Source: Apostichopus californicus
Taxonomy: Eukaryota > Echinodermata > Holothuroidea > Aspidochirotida > Stichopodidae
Assembly: GCA_020650975.1 (NCBI GenBank)
Contig: JAIPMN010001214.1
Location: 1 to 42,089, forward strand
Length of the DNA stretch: 42,089 bases
Reading direction: 5' to 3'
Part shown: positions 1 to 11,863 of the stretch, in pieces
Layout of the letters: each line of letters opens with the position of its first letter
How positions within the stretch are numbered: the stretch's first letter is position 1
Notes under the pieces: generated by a model
What the model was told of the DNA's origin: nothing
The model's database searches: none
Seen by the model: the letters and a program-made list of their open reading frames with translations, nothing else
Position numbers and translations under genes: made by a program

Positions 1-539
1 AACATGGGAACTTGGTTCATGTGAATAAATCCTCCGTCACCAATTTCAAAATGTATATATGGGATTCATGGGATCCGGCCTGGATGCCTTTATTGACACA
101 GACAGCTATTTAACTGAAAAGAAAGCAGGGTTGTAACAAACTTATTTTGTTACACTATACAGCAGGTCTTGACTTTAATTCGCAAGCACATGATCACTTA
201 ATTGTTTTAAACCTAGCCGACCTATGATGTAACGACGTTGGTGTACCCTTTGCTAAGTTTGGCCTGGGCTAGGTCTAGATTGAGTTTGTACGGCGTGCCT
301 AAATTTGACTAGGCTTACGCCTGTTACTGTGTTAGGCCTCAAATTGAAATTGAAAACTACTTATTTACTAGCTTAGAGTTAGGCAATGCTAGAAAAGGAT
401 CAAATCAGATCTATTCATCTTACTAGTGTTCCTTCCATGGAGAGTTCAATTTTCGCAAGTTGATCACGTACATTAATTTTCTGTAATTCGTTAACAATCT
501 TTCTTGAAGCAAATATTCGTAGTATTAAACTTTTCTGGA
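1..539. other. Non-coding sequence upstream of NF-YB
   Basis: I found no gene here. The stretch carries several TAGGC/AGGCCT-type words (for example aggcct at 334-339). On the minus strand an open frame without a Met runs from about 614 down to a stop at 491-493, but I do not recognise its product. If the promoter at 540-760 is bidirectional, this could be the first intron of a divergent gene whose body lies to the left of the window. That is inference only. Confidence 0.4.
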
Positions 540-760
540 TTGTTACGAATACGATGAAGCAGACGACGGATTTCACGTACCGCCTGCTTTCCCGCGATTA
601 GTTCATATTTACGTCACACTTCTTACGTCATTCACTACTGTTCGTTCGAACCTAACGAACGCTTTGATGCACGGCTTTTGGGTACCGTTTATCGTGTTTA
701 CTACCGTTACCGAATTGTCCCAACTGGGTGCACCGTGTTAATACTGTGTGAATATTTATG
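540..760. promoter_or_regulatory. Putative NF-YB promoter with paired CRE-type sites
   Basis: This block is richer in CpG than its surroundings. It holds two identical TTACGTCA octamers at 609-616 and 623-630, 14 bp apart, which match ATF/CREB half-site consensus. A 7-bp inverted repeat, GTTCGTT (640-646) and AACGAAC (654-660), follows directly. It lies about 1.2 kb upstream of the NF-YB start codon. The coding exon that holds that ATG begins only 7 nt before it, directly after a good splice acceptor, so at least one non-coding 5' exon must lie upstream. I infer that transcription starts in or near this block; no TATA box is evident. A CCAAT pentamer lies further on at 884-888. Confidence 0.4.
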
Positions 761-1926
761 AGTTAAGGCCATCTCGTGTCAATCTGCCAACCAGAAAGCC
801 TGTAGCGCTCTCGGTGTGTCTGACTGGCTGCGAGTACGCCACGATAAGCCAACCAAAATTGCTCCTTTTATTCACTATTTGCACCAATCATATCTTGTTA
901 TTTGGACCTGGACACAAACTTCGAAACGTAGCTGACGATTTTTTAGGGAAAAGGTTGGATTAATTGTTCCATAGATATTATTATAAGCATTTTGATCGCC
1001 ACATTACCCGCACAATTTTCGTTCGCAGTTCTGGTTAGGCTTAAAATAGGCTACATTTATAAGCTAGGCTACACTAGCTAACGAGTAGCGTACTGCAGAC
1101 CGAATTGCCTGCGTAGGCCTTGTTGTTTGTACAGTGTGGTGGTGTGCGATAACTATGAATTATAATGTGGATTACTACCATAACATAATTCAGTGGTCGC
1201 AAGTTTGCTCAGGTCCCATTTTCGTACACCTCGTTGGATCGTGCAACAGATATAAAGAAGGATTTATTCTATTCCAGATTCTCCAAAAAATGCATAGCCT
1301 ATATTAATTATACTTAGTCATTGCCCCCCCCCCCCAACACACACACACACTGAAGGGATGTAGGCCTAGGCAAAACATGTTAGACAATACTTCTGCCTGG
1401 TTCAAGAAATGCAGCATGAGTGGTAAGCTTTCCCACAAATTTTTCTTAAATTTTATGTTCCCTGAGTTCGGAAGGCTTGCAGAAATTTTACCAAAGCTGT
1501 ATGGTTCCTTCCCTCTGTAGGTAGTTTTTCATGTCCCAATTTCTCAAAGCAAACCTTCGTGACATATATGAAATTTAGACCACTTGCCAGACAAGACGTG
1601 AATTAGACTTAGGCTTATATAATTTAGGCGTACTTTAATAATCCAATTGGTGAATTCGTTGCTGTAAGAAATGTTTCCCAACTGTACACAACGATATGTG
1701 TACAACTTGACTGAAGGTTAGTGCACAGGTTATCTGAAAGAAACATAAATTCTTGACCTATATGAATACCTCAAACATCGCTAGATGACCAAAGCTTCTG
1801 ACAGTTCCTTTATTTTTCTTTTCTGACCGTGGTCCACCAATGTACAGCTCATGTTTCTGTAGTTGGTAGCTGATGCAAAAATAATTTAGCGTACTCGATT
1901 TGATTTATTTCTGTCCGTTTTTACAG
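761..1926 (+). other. Probable 5' UTR exon(s) and first intron of NF-YB
   Basis: This stretch has no coding potential that I can defend. It ends in a polypyrimidine tract and the acceptor ..gtttttacag, with the AG at 1925-1926, just before the first coding exon. A consensus donor (tg|gtaagc) at about 1422-1428 could close a 5' UTR exon, but this is not certain. AGGCCT words recur at 1115-1120 and 1362-1367. Confidence 0.35.
1324..1350. repeat. Poly-C / (AC)n simple repeat
   Basis: A run of 12 C (1324-1335) is followed directly by an AC dinucleotide tract. It is a simple-sequence repeat in the presumed first intron of NF-YB, with no coding content. Confidence 0.9.
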
Positions 1927-1933
1927 AAGGAAA

Positions 1934-4900
1934 ATGGAGGTTACAGACCAGACACCAGACAACCAGGTGCTGACAATATCTGGGACTGATTACTCCCTAT
2001 CAGGAAATATGTATCCAGCCACCTCAGGTAAGTCAAGATCAAATAACAAAAGTCAGAAGCACAATAAACAAAATTAAACCTCAAATCATACATGTACAAT
2101 TATGGTGCCATGAATTTATAGGGAATATAGTAGCATTGGAAACGTATGAAAAAGCACTTGTTCTGATTATACTTTTAATAAATTAGCAGGCCTCAAAATT
2201 CAGGCTATTAACTGGCTAAATGCCAAGTGCATTTTGCTGTTTGCCAGTAGGTAAAAAAGGGATCATGTATTTATCTGCCAGTAAACATGAAGTACCTAAA
2301 CATCAAAATCAATACAGTAACTAATTTCTAATATCTGTTTTTATTGAAGGAAAAATCAAGTGGCAACTTGATATTAGCAAGTAAATTGTTTAACTACTTA
2401 TTGTTTTTTTTTAACAATCGGCTACAATTTTGAAATTCTATGCCGGTCTTAACTGTAAGGAAGTTTGAATGGTCTACCACCAAAATACTGATTATCAATT
2501 TTAGCTGATTAAAAAACCGAATCTTGTTAAATTCAAGATTTATGTTTCCATTGACTTTGTCTTTCATCTTTTGACTTCATGAGATTGACTGTGTGGGAAG
2601 GTCTGTTGTTATTCTCCCTCACAATGTACATTCCAGTGTTGCTGTATACAGATCTAGCAGGCTGTAGGAAAGATGATACTAGAATTAGGAGATATTAAGA
2701 ATATATGCACAGTCAGATGTCTTAATACAGTTTCATTTTCTCAATATAGTGGATGACTCTCTCGGGGTAAATGCAGAAGATGATGCCAGTGGCGAGGAAA
2801 AGCTTCAAATGCTATCACCGTTAAGAGAACAAGACAGATTTCTGCCAATTGCTAATGTTGCCCGCATTATGAAAAACTCTGTGCCAAAGAGTGGAAAGGT
2901 ACTTTCAAACAGCTTTCTGAAAATCTATATCTTGAACAACTGTATTTCGTTATCATAAAGGTGTATGGCGTTGAGTGAGTTTATTATGTGAGGGAGAAGA
3001 ATAAGGCAAGAGAAGATGGAATGACACATTAAAATTGCATTTCATTTTTTAGATTTTTACTAAATTCTTTTCTTCTCCATTTCTAATACCAACGACTCTT
3101 GCAATCCCATCAGAATGTAGGTAGTGCTAATGAGTACTAATTTCATCTTCAAATCTGATAAGATCAGAGGAATAGCACAAATGTTTGGTGCAAATCCACG
3201 AAAGATGTTGATTTGTTTAAGAAGCAAATGCATGAAGATGACAGGCCCATATCTGTCTGATTTTTTTTGTAATCATTGAAAGTTTTTATCTTTGTCATGT
3301 TGCAATTGAGCCTTGGATACGTTGAATAGTTCATGCTTTGGTTGATTTACCCTTAGATGGATACCTAGAACTCTGTTTACAAGTCAGCAATGATTTCATT
3401 GTAAAAGGTCATACAGAAGTGTTAATCTTTACTTTCTTCGGCTGCAGTTTGTGACGTCCTACCTATTTGCCATAGTTTGAATGTATAGTTTTGTCCTCGG
3501 ACAATTGTGGAACATGAATCCCTTGAGTAATAATATGAAACTTTCTCATTCATACAGAGAATGCGTATGGTTATTGTTCACCAGCTTAAACCATGTTTTT
3601 TTGCTATGATAAGTTGGAAGCATTTTCTACAATGATTTTGCCTTATGGTTGAAGTACTTTTCCTTTCAGATATCTAAAGAAGCCAAGGAATGCGTCCAAG
3701 AATGCGTTTCAGAGTTCATCAGTTTTATAACTAGCGAGTATCCTTTTTGATGTCTTGCTGAAGGCAAAGCAAATCTATGCGATTGTCATGACTTGTGTAT
3801 GTATGTATGTGTGTGTGTATGTGATGCCTTTGCTTGTAAACAGGATAACTCCACATGCATTAGTTTGCATGAAAGTCATACAAAGTATATAAGCCCCTTT
3901 ATAGTGAGTTCTCTGCTACTTTTGTTATTGGCTAAGATTCATAGGTCATTTCAAGGCAACCAGTGACCAGGATATGAAAATCTTGTAAAGAGGCCTATAT
4001 TCAAGAGTACAGCTTCAGTGAATCTATTTGAGAGAGGTGGTAGCTGCCCATTAACAACTTCAGCTTTAGTGGATCTCAGGCAAGGCAACTTTTTAATGGT
4101 TGTCTGAGTCAACCAAACTTATGTCCAATCAACCAATGGATGACTAGTTGTTTACGTCAAATTTAGATTTCATTTTAACCAAATACTGCATTTTAACCAA
4201 ATACCCCCCCAAATAATTTTTAATAGAAACTCATACCACCCACAAAGCTAGTGTTCTAATCCATGCTAATCTCTTTCAGTGTGCAGATTGGTCATTGCTA
4301 TTTTCCACAAAAAAATTCAGACTACCAAAAACTTAAAGGCCTAACTATCTATGGAACAACCAGAAGAAATCCTGAAATAATTTTCCCTGTCAGGTCTTGA
4401 TCTACTTTGGTTAAGTAGTCCAATCTATGAAGGGTCACAATATGCAGTAATGTACAATAGGTCTGAGGTAATACTGAGCAACACACAGTCAGAGAATTAC
4501 ATCTGTGTAATATTGGACGTTCTGTAGATACTCAATTCAGAGAAACCGTGTTCTTGTGTTTGGGGACTTCCACACACCTGGATATTGTCATCTCAGGTTT
4601 GACTTAAGAGGAGTGAAAAGTTATTACTGAAGTTTCCTTTCAAATGGTTTCACAGAGAGGTGAGGAAGACATTTTCCTCCGTCGTATGTAGGTTCAAGTG
4701 AAGGAAGTGTAGCATTCATACATTCATAACATTCACGTGGCAGAAATGATTTGTTACCTTAATCGGGTAAAGAAAATTTCTACGGAGCGATAGCGTCTGT
4801 GCATGTGACTGTATTCCACACCTGAAAATTGTTAAGACTTTGAGAGATTGGAAAAAGGCAGTAACAGATGATCTATGGGTTGTGGTCCACAAGTTCTTTT

Positions 4901-6754
4901 TCAACGGAGCTCAAGCATGTTTGGGTTCTCAGTCAAATTAATCCAGTTACTTACTGTATCAATCACTTATTACCAGTCAGTTAAATATATTTTCTGGCAA
5001 GTAATCACAAAACCCAAAACCTCAGGGCTGTCTGGCAGGTCAGGTCCAACATGGCTGTCATGCTACTCATGAATGTATGATTTTCCAATCCTTAACACAT
5101 GAATGTTCAACAGAGCAAGTGAAAGATGCCATCAAGAGAAAAGAAAGACTATCAACGGTGAAGATATACTTTATGCAATGTCAACTCTAGGATTTGATCC
5201 GTATGTGGAGCCATTAAAAATTTATCTACAAAAATACAGAGAGGTACGTCACGTTCTGTGTCTTCTTTCTACTTTGGTATCTTTCTTCTCCAGTTTGATG
5301 TCTTGAAATTATTTTATTTGTAAAGGGTATCGTCTGGCTATCTGTCTGTTTGGCTAAGGCCTTACAATTTCTGGCAATTTTCCCAAAGTGAGATAAAAAT
5401 TGATCAAGTTTATTGATCAAGTTAAGACTTCAGTCTAAATCTGTGCGTATGTTTTTTTTTTCCCCCTTTCATTATTTTTATTAAATATAAGTAATTCCAC
5501 TTCATTTTAAAATTGTCATACTCAGAGACTATTCACCTCTAAGTAAAAGTCATATGCATGCAGTGAAAAAAACAGGTTATAAGATCAGAGTTTTGGAATA
5601 AATCCTGCGAAAACTTTCTCAACATAGAGAGACGTCGTCTCGATGTATGAGACATTAACCTATTTTACAAGATACATATTTATTGAGGACCTGTATTTTC
5701 TTTTTGTCTGCTCTCTACACAGTGCATAAAAGGAGACAAAAATATGATGACAAGACCCTCAGAGGACTCCCTAGATCTAGCAGATGACTTCAGTAAGTAT
5801 ATCAATCAGGGGACATGCAATGGTAACATTGAAATATCCATAACACATTTTTTTATCAGATTCACTCTTTGTTTCTTGTTTTTGGGGGGTTTTATTTGTT
5901 TTGGTTTTTTGGGGTTTTTTGTTTTGGCTCAACTTTGCAAATGTTTCCTTCAGATGATTCAGATTGACTATTCTCTTCTATAAAATATGCAGCCATCTGA
6001 TAATTGGCATAGTCACTCGCTGGTTAATAACAATTGTAGCCTAGCCTCGTATTTCAAAGTTATTAGATCTGATTATTACATTGGCTGGGACAGTGTAAGT
6101 TTTAAAACACTTCTGCACAGGATAATTAAAGTTTTCTCTATGGTCGACTGGATAGAAGTGTTAAAGTGGTTAAGATTTAAATAAATAAATAATGCAATAC
6201 CTTTAACCTTAGCCTATAAAGTTATTATGTAAGTTATTAAAGTACAACATTAGTTTTTTGTTCAGATAATCTCACTTGAGTTGTTTACTGCCATGTGATA
6301 AGTAATTACGAGGAGAGATTTTCAGAAAGTGTCATATTTGCTTGTTCTGTCCAATAAAGGTGCATCTGGTTTGTCGACAGCAATAATAGCCGCAGACCAA
6401 ACTGGACAACCCAGTGTGTACAATACAGGATTTTCAACACAAGTACAGGTATTGACTTTTAAAGCAATCATCATAAATGATCTTATAATATAAGATAACA
6501 TATCAGTATCTATTATTTAAAGAAAATCTGGAACCATGTTTGATTAGTTTGCAGCTATGTCTGTTTAATGTGTGGCATATACTGTCACATTGATATGTTG
6601 AAAATGCATATATCTTTTAGTTTTACAAAGTAACTGACATGAGTAACTAATATGTTGGCATAGCATAAATTAACAGGCACAGTGCAAGTGCTTCATGTTT
6701 ATAAGAATTGTTTTATTCGGTTCCCAGATTGCCCAACAACTGAATTTTCAGTGA
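1934..6754 (+). CDS. NFYB: Nuclear transcription factor Y subunit beta (NF-YB), 7 coding exons
   Basis: NF-YB pairs with NF-YC through an H2B/H2A-like histone fold; with NF-YA the trimer binds CCAAT boxes in promoters in the nucleus. Coding exons joined by GT..AG introns: 1934-2027, 2750-2898, 3670-3737, 5114-5243, 5723-5792, 6360-6448 and 6728-6751, with stop TGA at 6752-6754. All phases agree and give 208 residues, against 207 in human. The histone fold covers about residues 58-147: [18 protein letters not shown] starts it, then [20 protein letters not shown], then [18 protein letters not shown], then [14 protein letters not shown]. The family cysteines are at 89, 93 and 109. An acidic, low-complexity N-terminus and a short Gln-rich C-terminal region ending in QIAQQLNFQ match the family's activation region. 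The start ATG has A at -3 and G at +4 and sits 7 nt after an acceptor. An extra Cys at 148 replaces the usual Ala after the histone fold. Introns are 279-1376 bp. I see no break or frameshift. Confidence 0.96.
3795..3823. repeat. (GTAT)n/(GT)n microsatellite in NF-YB intron 3
   Basis: A short tract of GTAT and GT units lies 58 bp after the end of coding exon 3. It is a simple repeat without coding content. Confidence 0.85.
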
Positions 6755-6995
6755 TGGATCTCCTCGGTTCCTTCGTTGGTTTTCATTCGGAGGACCGTCA
6801 CCTGTATGATATTGGAAACAGCAAACCTTGGCTCAGTTCTTCAGTACTATGGAAATCAAACCACTGATATACCTTGCTCTACCTCTCAGCAAAGGATGAT
6901 GCAACAACTGGAAATATTGGAGAAAAGTGTGAAATATTAACTTTTGGATAGATGTACGCAGATGATACAAGTGTTTTCCGCAGTACTGACAATGA

Positions 6996-7001
6996 AATAA
7001 A
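6996..7001 (+). promoter_or_regulatory. Poly(A) signal AATAAA of NF-YB
   Basis: A canonical AATAAA hexamer lies 242 nt after the stop codon and is followed within 25 nt by GT-rich sequence. It is the first good signal downstream. Another AATAAA at 9078-9083 could serve a longer 3' UTR of about 2.3 kb, so the true 3' end is not settled by sequence alone. Confidence 0.55.
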
Positions 7002-9211
7002 GAGACTTGTTGTCAGGAGTTACAAGGGAAGGCGACTGACATTACAGCCATGGTCGCGTTAACAATCGTTAATCGTTGTGATAGGTGTTAATGGTGATAA
7101 TTAACAACTTCTGACAGAGCTAACAAGAACTTCTTTGTGTTATTGGAGATATAAAGAACTTGACATTCCGTCATATGAAATAGACCGAATATGCCAGACA
7201 GTCTCAAAAATGATGTCACAGAGGCACCAGTGCATGTTTCAGTAATATCTTTTCTTTATTAAAGACTTCCATTCATTGGTAGAATTTGCAAGTATCTTCC
7301 TAAAATATTCCAGTCAATAGAACAACAATACACTAGCATTGCTGTCAAGTGACAACTGACAACACTGTTGACTTTGACATTAAAAACAGAACTTATGAAG
7401 AAACAAAGTTGAAATTCCAACTCCTTATTTTCACACCATCATCACAGGTCAGGAATATTTATATTACAATGAGCTGACTGTTGTTAATCCATGATATTTT
7501 GGAAAAACACAAAAACATTTCTTTTAGCTTTTCTGGGGAAATGTTCATCTCAATGGACTGTCAGATAGGGTAAACTCATGTGTAGTCGTTTCTGTTCTGC
7601 AACTTTATCTGTGTTATAATGTATATTTTATTTTTGTAAATAAGCTGTTTTCATAAATTTGGTTGATAATATTCTGATGATATGATGATAAATATCTGAT
7701 AGACACATCCCAAATGCCAAGCACTGATTATTTGTAAAGAATAGCATTGTCATCTCTATTAAAGCCATTTTCACCCACACATACATGATCCGTGCTTAGA
7801 TGATGTTGAATGTTAAAAACCTTTAATATATTTATTTTTCATGAATTTGATGCGGTGGAGATGTAATCAACATTGTAATGCTTCAGGGTATCAGCGAGTT
7901 TGTGGTTTTTCCTCAATTTTGGTTCTGAGCATGTATGCACTCAAGAAACTTATTTCAGGGACATTATGACTAAAACTAAAAAAATGAAATGGGTAACTAA
8001 AATATTTTAAAGCTCACTGAAAATCACAAACCACCAAGAAATTTGTTATTTTAGACGGTTGTTTCTGTCTTTACTCTGATTGCTTAGTGCTTCAAGAAGT
8101 CAACATTAATTGACAGCAATAGAGTCAGTGAAAGTGCAAAGTATGTATTGATGTTAAAATTATGTTTGTAAAAGTGGCCCACCCAAAGATTGAATTAACA
8201 ACCAAGAGCATGGAAATATTTGTCGTTTTAATACAGATTTTGAGGTCTAGTGATTTTAATGCTATTTGATATTAAAATCTCATAATAATGAAGCTTATTT
8301 AGCATGACTTCTTGACTAGCCAAGTTTTAGATCAAATAATGAGTTAAACTAATGTGATGATTTCCAGTGAGGTATGACAAAGGTGTCTAAATGATGAAAT
8401 AATGAGAAGAGTTGCAATTGTTACTTGCATAAAAAACAAACAAGTAATCTATTACCAGTTGTAAGCCTACTTTGAGTAGCACTTGGAAGGTTTTTCTTTT
8501 GTTAAGTACACAATTTGGATGTTTCGGTCATTCCAATGACAAATAATTTGTATCTTTGTGACGTTATTACTAAGTTTTCAAAAATGATTAAAACTCATAC
8601 TTTTTCAACGCTGTTAATTGTCAAATGTTCAATGAAAATGTGATTTAAAAAGTCTTGTCTGCCATTCTGTTAAGAAAGCAAAAGTTCTGAAAGAGGGTCT
8701 GGAGAGCTGGATATGTTCTACATCGTGTTAGAGCTTTGAAGTGTGGCAAACCTTTCTTATACCTCAGGTAATTCTCTCAATGGTCTTTTCAAATACACTA
8801 AATATGTATTAATTAAAGAAAGACTGTGACTTGCAGACTTGATGAAAATGTCAGATATATGCTAATGCTTAAGATGTGAATATTGCAAAATGTTAAAAAG
8901 AGGAATGCATTTTCTGTAAATTTACTGTTAAGTTTTAAGAACAGTCAAAAGAAACTGTTGTGCTTTCTCTTCTTTTTAACAGCTCTAAAATATCATCACA
9001 GAATTGCTGTCAGACAAACATTCCATAGATTTAGATTAGTTCTGTTACAATTCAATCTTATTGGAAGTTAGTTGGAAAATAAATGTTAATGATGCTTTTT
9101 ACCCAACTTGTGGTAAACTGCTTTTTATCAGAAATAGTTCTTACCTTCTTGCATGCACATGTACTTCAAGTTGAGCAAAAATAACTTGCATGTCAACCAA
9201 ACAATGGTGCA
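7002..9211. other. Intergenic or long 3' UTR sequence
   Basis: This is AT-rich sequence with no exon-like open frame. It may be extended 3' UTR of NF-YB, because a second AATAAA occurs at 9078-9083, or plain intergenic DNA. I see no RNA gene or repeat of note. Confidence 0.4.
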
Positions 9212-9219
9212 ACGTCAAC

Positions 9220-9603
9220 CAGTGGCGGAGCTAGGGGTATTGGTAAGAGGGGGCGAGAATGGTCTGTAGGGGCGCTTTCGATACTATCTAAGCGGAGCGC
9301 CACCACAGGTTGGCGCGGAGCGTACAGAATTTTTTTGAGTAAAGATACTCCCTAGATCGCCAGAAATGACCCTTTCCGGGCCTTGCAGATAAACGAAGAA
9401 TAAATAGCCGTTAGAGCATTTTGTCAGAAAATTACAGCAAAAAAATGTGACAAATGTCAATAGGTAGATGAGAGCGCAGTAAAAATGTCAATAATCGCGA
9501 ATAAGTAAAAAGTGGTAAAAAGCTGAAAAGGGTGTCAGCAGTCCATTTGAGTCCGTCAGGGGGGGCATCCGCCCCCCCTGACTGTATGGACGCTCCGCCA
9601 CTG
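9220..9603. mobile_element. Non-autonomous hAT-type MITE, 384 bp
   Basis: The element begins CAGTGGCGGAGC and ends GCTCCGCCACTG, a perfect 12-bp terminal inverted repeat. It is flanked on both sides by the same 8 bp, acgtcaac, at 9212-9219 and 9604-9611. An 8-bp duplication with CAG..CTG ends is the hallmark of the hAT superfamily. There is no transposase frame, so it would depend on an enzyme encoded elsewhere. Near the 3' end is a perfect 12-bp hairpin (9555-9566 with 9571-9582, loop atcc). The interior has repeated gcggagcg words and is clearly more GC-rich than its flanks. The ends and the duplication are intact, so the insertion is fairly young. Confidence 0.9.
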
Positions 9604-9611
9604 ACGTCAAC

Positions 9612-11351
9612 CTCCTTTTAACTCATGCATGGAAAATGTACATATATATCCATTTGTATGCACAGGGTAGCCTATTGGTTCACTTGACTGTCACATTTCT
9701 AAGACTCCATAAACCTTCTTTACCAATTAAACTTCAAATTGATTCATAAGAACATCGCTTTTTACAATATTTGTCCATACAGGTTTAAATAGTCTTTATC
9801 TTTGGGTCCGTTTTTCTGGAAATGAACGTCAGTATTGATGGCGTTACATTGCATTGGTTTACTTGAAATACTTGTGGCAAAAATGTCTTTTGTAATCTTT
9901 TGTCAGTCAAGCTTAAGTTAGGTTCACAACGTATGAGTGGTTTCTGAAGTTGTTTTTCCCAGAGTAGTGAATATCATGCATAATGCCCCAGTTGTAATTC
10001 ACCCGTGTACAAGTTATATCAATAATATACAGTGAGTACATAAAAATACTGTTTTCTTTACTTCTCATTTTTTCTTTTTTTCCTGTCAGATCCATTTTAT
10101 TTATTTTTTCTTACTTTAAGCTTCCAAGGATATAAACACTTGAGCTCACTCCCAAATAATGTTATTAAATGTCTCTCAAAATATTACTTTAAAAGTGCTC
10201 TTAAACACCATCTTATTACCAAACATCTGTGACTAACAGTTCCTTGGTTCTGTTTTAGCCATTTTCACCTTAAATTGCTGTGACTATAGAAATAAACTTT
10301 TCGAAATGAATGGAAAATGTAGCTGGGTAACATTTTCTTTAGGTCGTTAAAGGTCATCAGAATCATTGCCTTCAAAGATGCTAGAAAGTATTAAAGCAAC
10401 TCACTCATTCCTCAAAGTTTTACAAGATTTTCCTGCCATCCTCATAGTTTTATCTGACTAGCACAATTAATTGCTTTATTGAGCTTAATTTAATGTCTGG
10501 AAATAATTTGGACAGTGAGAACCTACAGGAAAGTATTTTAAACACTTAACAATTGTATCATTCTAAATTTCGAGGCTATAACTGTGTAATGATTGAATTT
10601 TGATCTTACTGGCACATTTGTACTTCTTAGGGTTGAACAGTGAGCATGTTATAAGTTACTTCTAAAAAGAAGGGGATATGAGGGGTGCACTGGGCAGATT
10701 GTCACACTGCCGTCTTTTGGATGAATGAGAGTTTATAGTGAGAGGAGATGTTTGTATATTATGTCTGGTTCATTCAAGCCTGTGGCATGCATCTTTCAGT
10801 AGTAATTGAAAGTGAGCCTTCTGTATAGTTCTGTCAAAATTTACTTCATGCAAGTCTCTGTATTGGATGTCAACAAAATACCCAAACAACTCATATTAAT
10901 TAACTAATATGAACCATTTAGTTGCCTTTCGTCAACAGTTCAGAGAGAAATACAAACCATAGATGAATCCTGTCATTTGTGTTACAAACTTTGCAATGAA
11001 ATTTTGATTCTCACAATGATAATAACATGAAACACCTCCCAGTTACCTGTAAAGCTGGTGCTGTGTACGGCTTCATGTGGCAAATAATCACCATCACATG
11101 AGTTATCTTCCACCACACTAAGCAAAGGAAATAAAGGTGGATGTCCTTTTACTTGATCTCAGTAATAGTGTACTGCACGCTGATTAATGAAGTGAATCAT
11201 GGCTCCTCCAGTGCAATCTACAGGGGTGGTAACAACATTATCAAGTATTGAAACATACATGCATCCTATATTTTTTAAGAAATCCTAGATGCACCCACTA
11301 AAATCAAAAACTTTCAAACATTTGTATCTCAAGTGCCTGTGACCAAAAGTT
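9612..11351. other. Intergenic AT-rich sequence
   Basis: No gene, RNA or clear repeat is recognised between the two MITEs. The open frames here are short, lack splice context and have no familiar motifs. Confidence 0.45.
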
Positions 11352-11359
11352 CCTGAACC

Positions 11360-11681
11360 CAAGGACGTAGCCAGAAATTTGAAGGGGGGGGGGCAGAATT
11401 TTAAAAGGGGCATTCCTTAATTGCAAAGGGAGCATATAATTACACTTAACGGAGCGCCATGATGTACAAAGAAATTTTTTGCCCACAATGCCTCCCACGT
11501 TGCAGTAAATAAACAATGATAAGAGTATTATATTACGTAGCAGACGAACTTTCAGGGGAAAGATTGAGAAGGGTCGCTTATCTTCCTTCAACCTGATATC
11601 TCCTGCATTTACTTAAATTTATTTCTCGGGGTACTCAAGGGGGGGAGATCGCTCCCATTGCTCCCCCTGACTACGTCCCTG
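11360..11681. mobile_element. Second hAT-type MITE, 322 bp, related to the first
   Basis: The left end reads CAAGGACGTAGCCAG. The right end, read on the other strand, is CAGGGACGTAGTCAG, giving an imperfect 15-bp terminal inverted repeat. The same 8 bp, cctgaacc, flanks it at 11352-11359 and 11682-11689. That duplication size supports hAT. The interior shares the words ggagcgcca and cccctgact and a similar T-rich block with the element at 9220-9603, so both belong to one broad family. It has a G10 run at 11384-11393 and no transposase. It lies about 520 bp upstream of the TES-like start codon. A minus-strand open frame that overlaps it (11304-11591) is repeat-derived. Confidence 0.88.
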
Positions 11682-11770
11682 CCTGAACCTTACTATAACG
11701 ATTGTTAAATTGTCATCTTCTCCGTGATAGGAGAGCGCGTTTTGATTCGCCAGTGTTCACCGTATCACTT

Positions 11771-11863
11771 ATCTATTTTGGTCGATGTAGACTGATTATA
11801 CTCCAGTGCACCCTCTGAAATGATTTTTGACAGATAATACAAAATAGATGTTTCTACATCGAC
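11771..11863. repeat. Interleaved inverted repeats (A B A' B' order)
   Basis: Segment A (ATCTATTTTG, 11771-11780) is the exact reverse complement of A' (11840-11849). Segment B (GTCGATGTAGA, 11781-11791) is the exact reverse complement of B' (11853-11863). The order is A, B, 48 nt, A', 3 nt, B'. A simple hairpin would have the order A B B' A'. If transcribed, the arms could form either of two competing hairpins or an H-type pseudoknot. It lies between the MITE and the first TES exon, so it could be in the promoter or 5' leader. Its function is unknown. Confidence 0.7.

Noticed and set aside
491-614. Minus-strand frame ending NNPEKFNTTNICFKKDC
   Set aside because: There is no Met start and no recognisable family, and it overlaps the likely promoter. 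It is kept only as a hint of a divergent transcript.
6677-6700. tgcaagtgc, which could encode the Cys-Lys-Cys of testin exon 3
   Set aside because: It lies upstream of the TES-like exons, in the last NF-YB intron, and has no suitable flanking codons.
11304-11591. Minus-strand 95-codon frame
   Set aside because: It overlaps most of the second MITE and has no homology that I can recognise.
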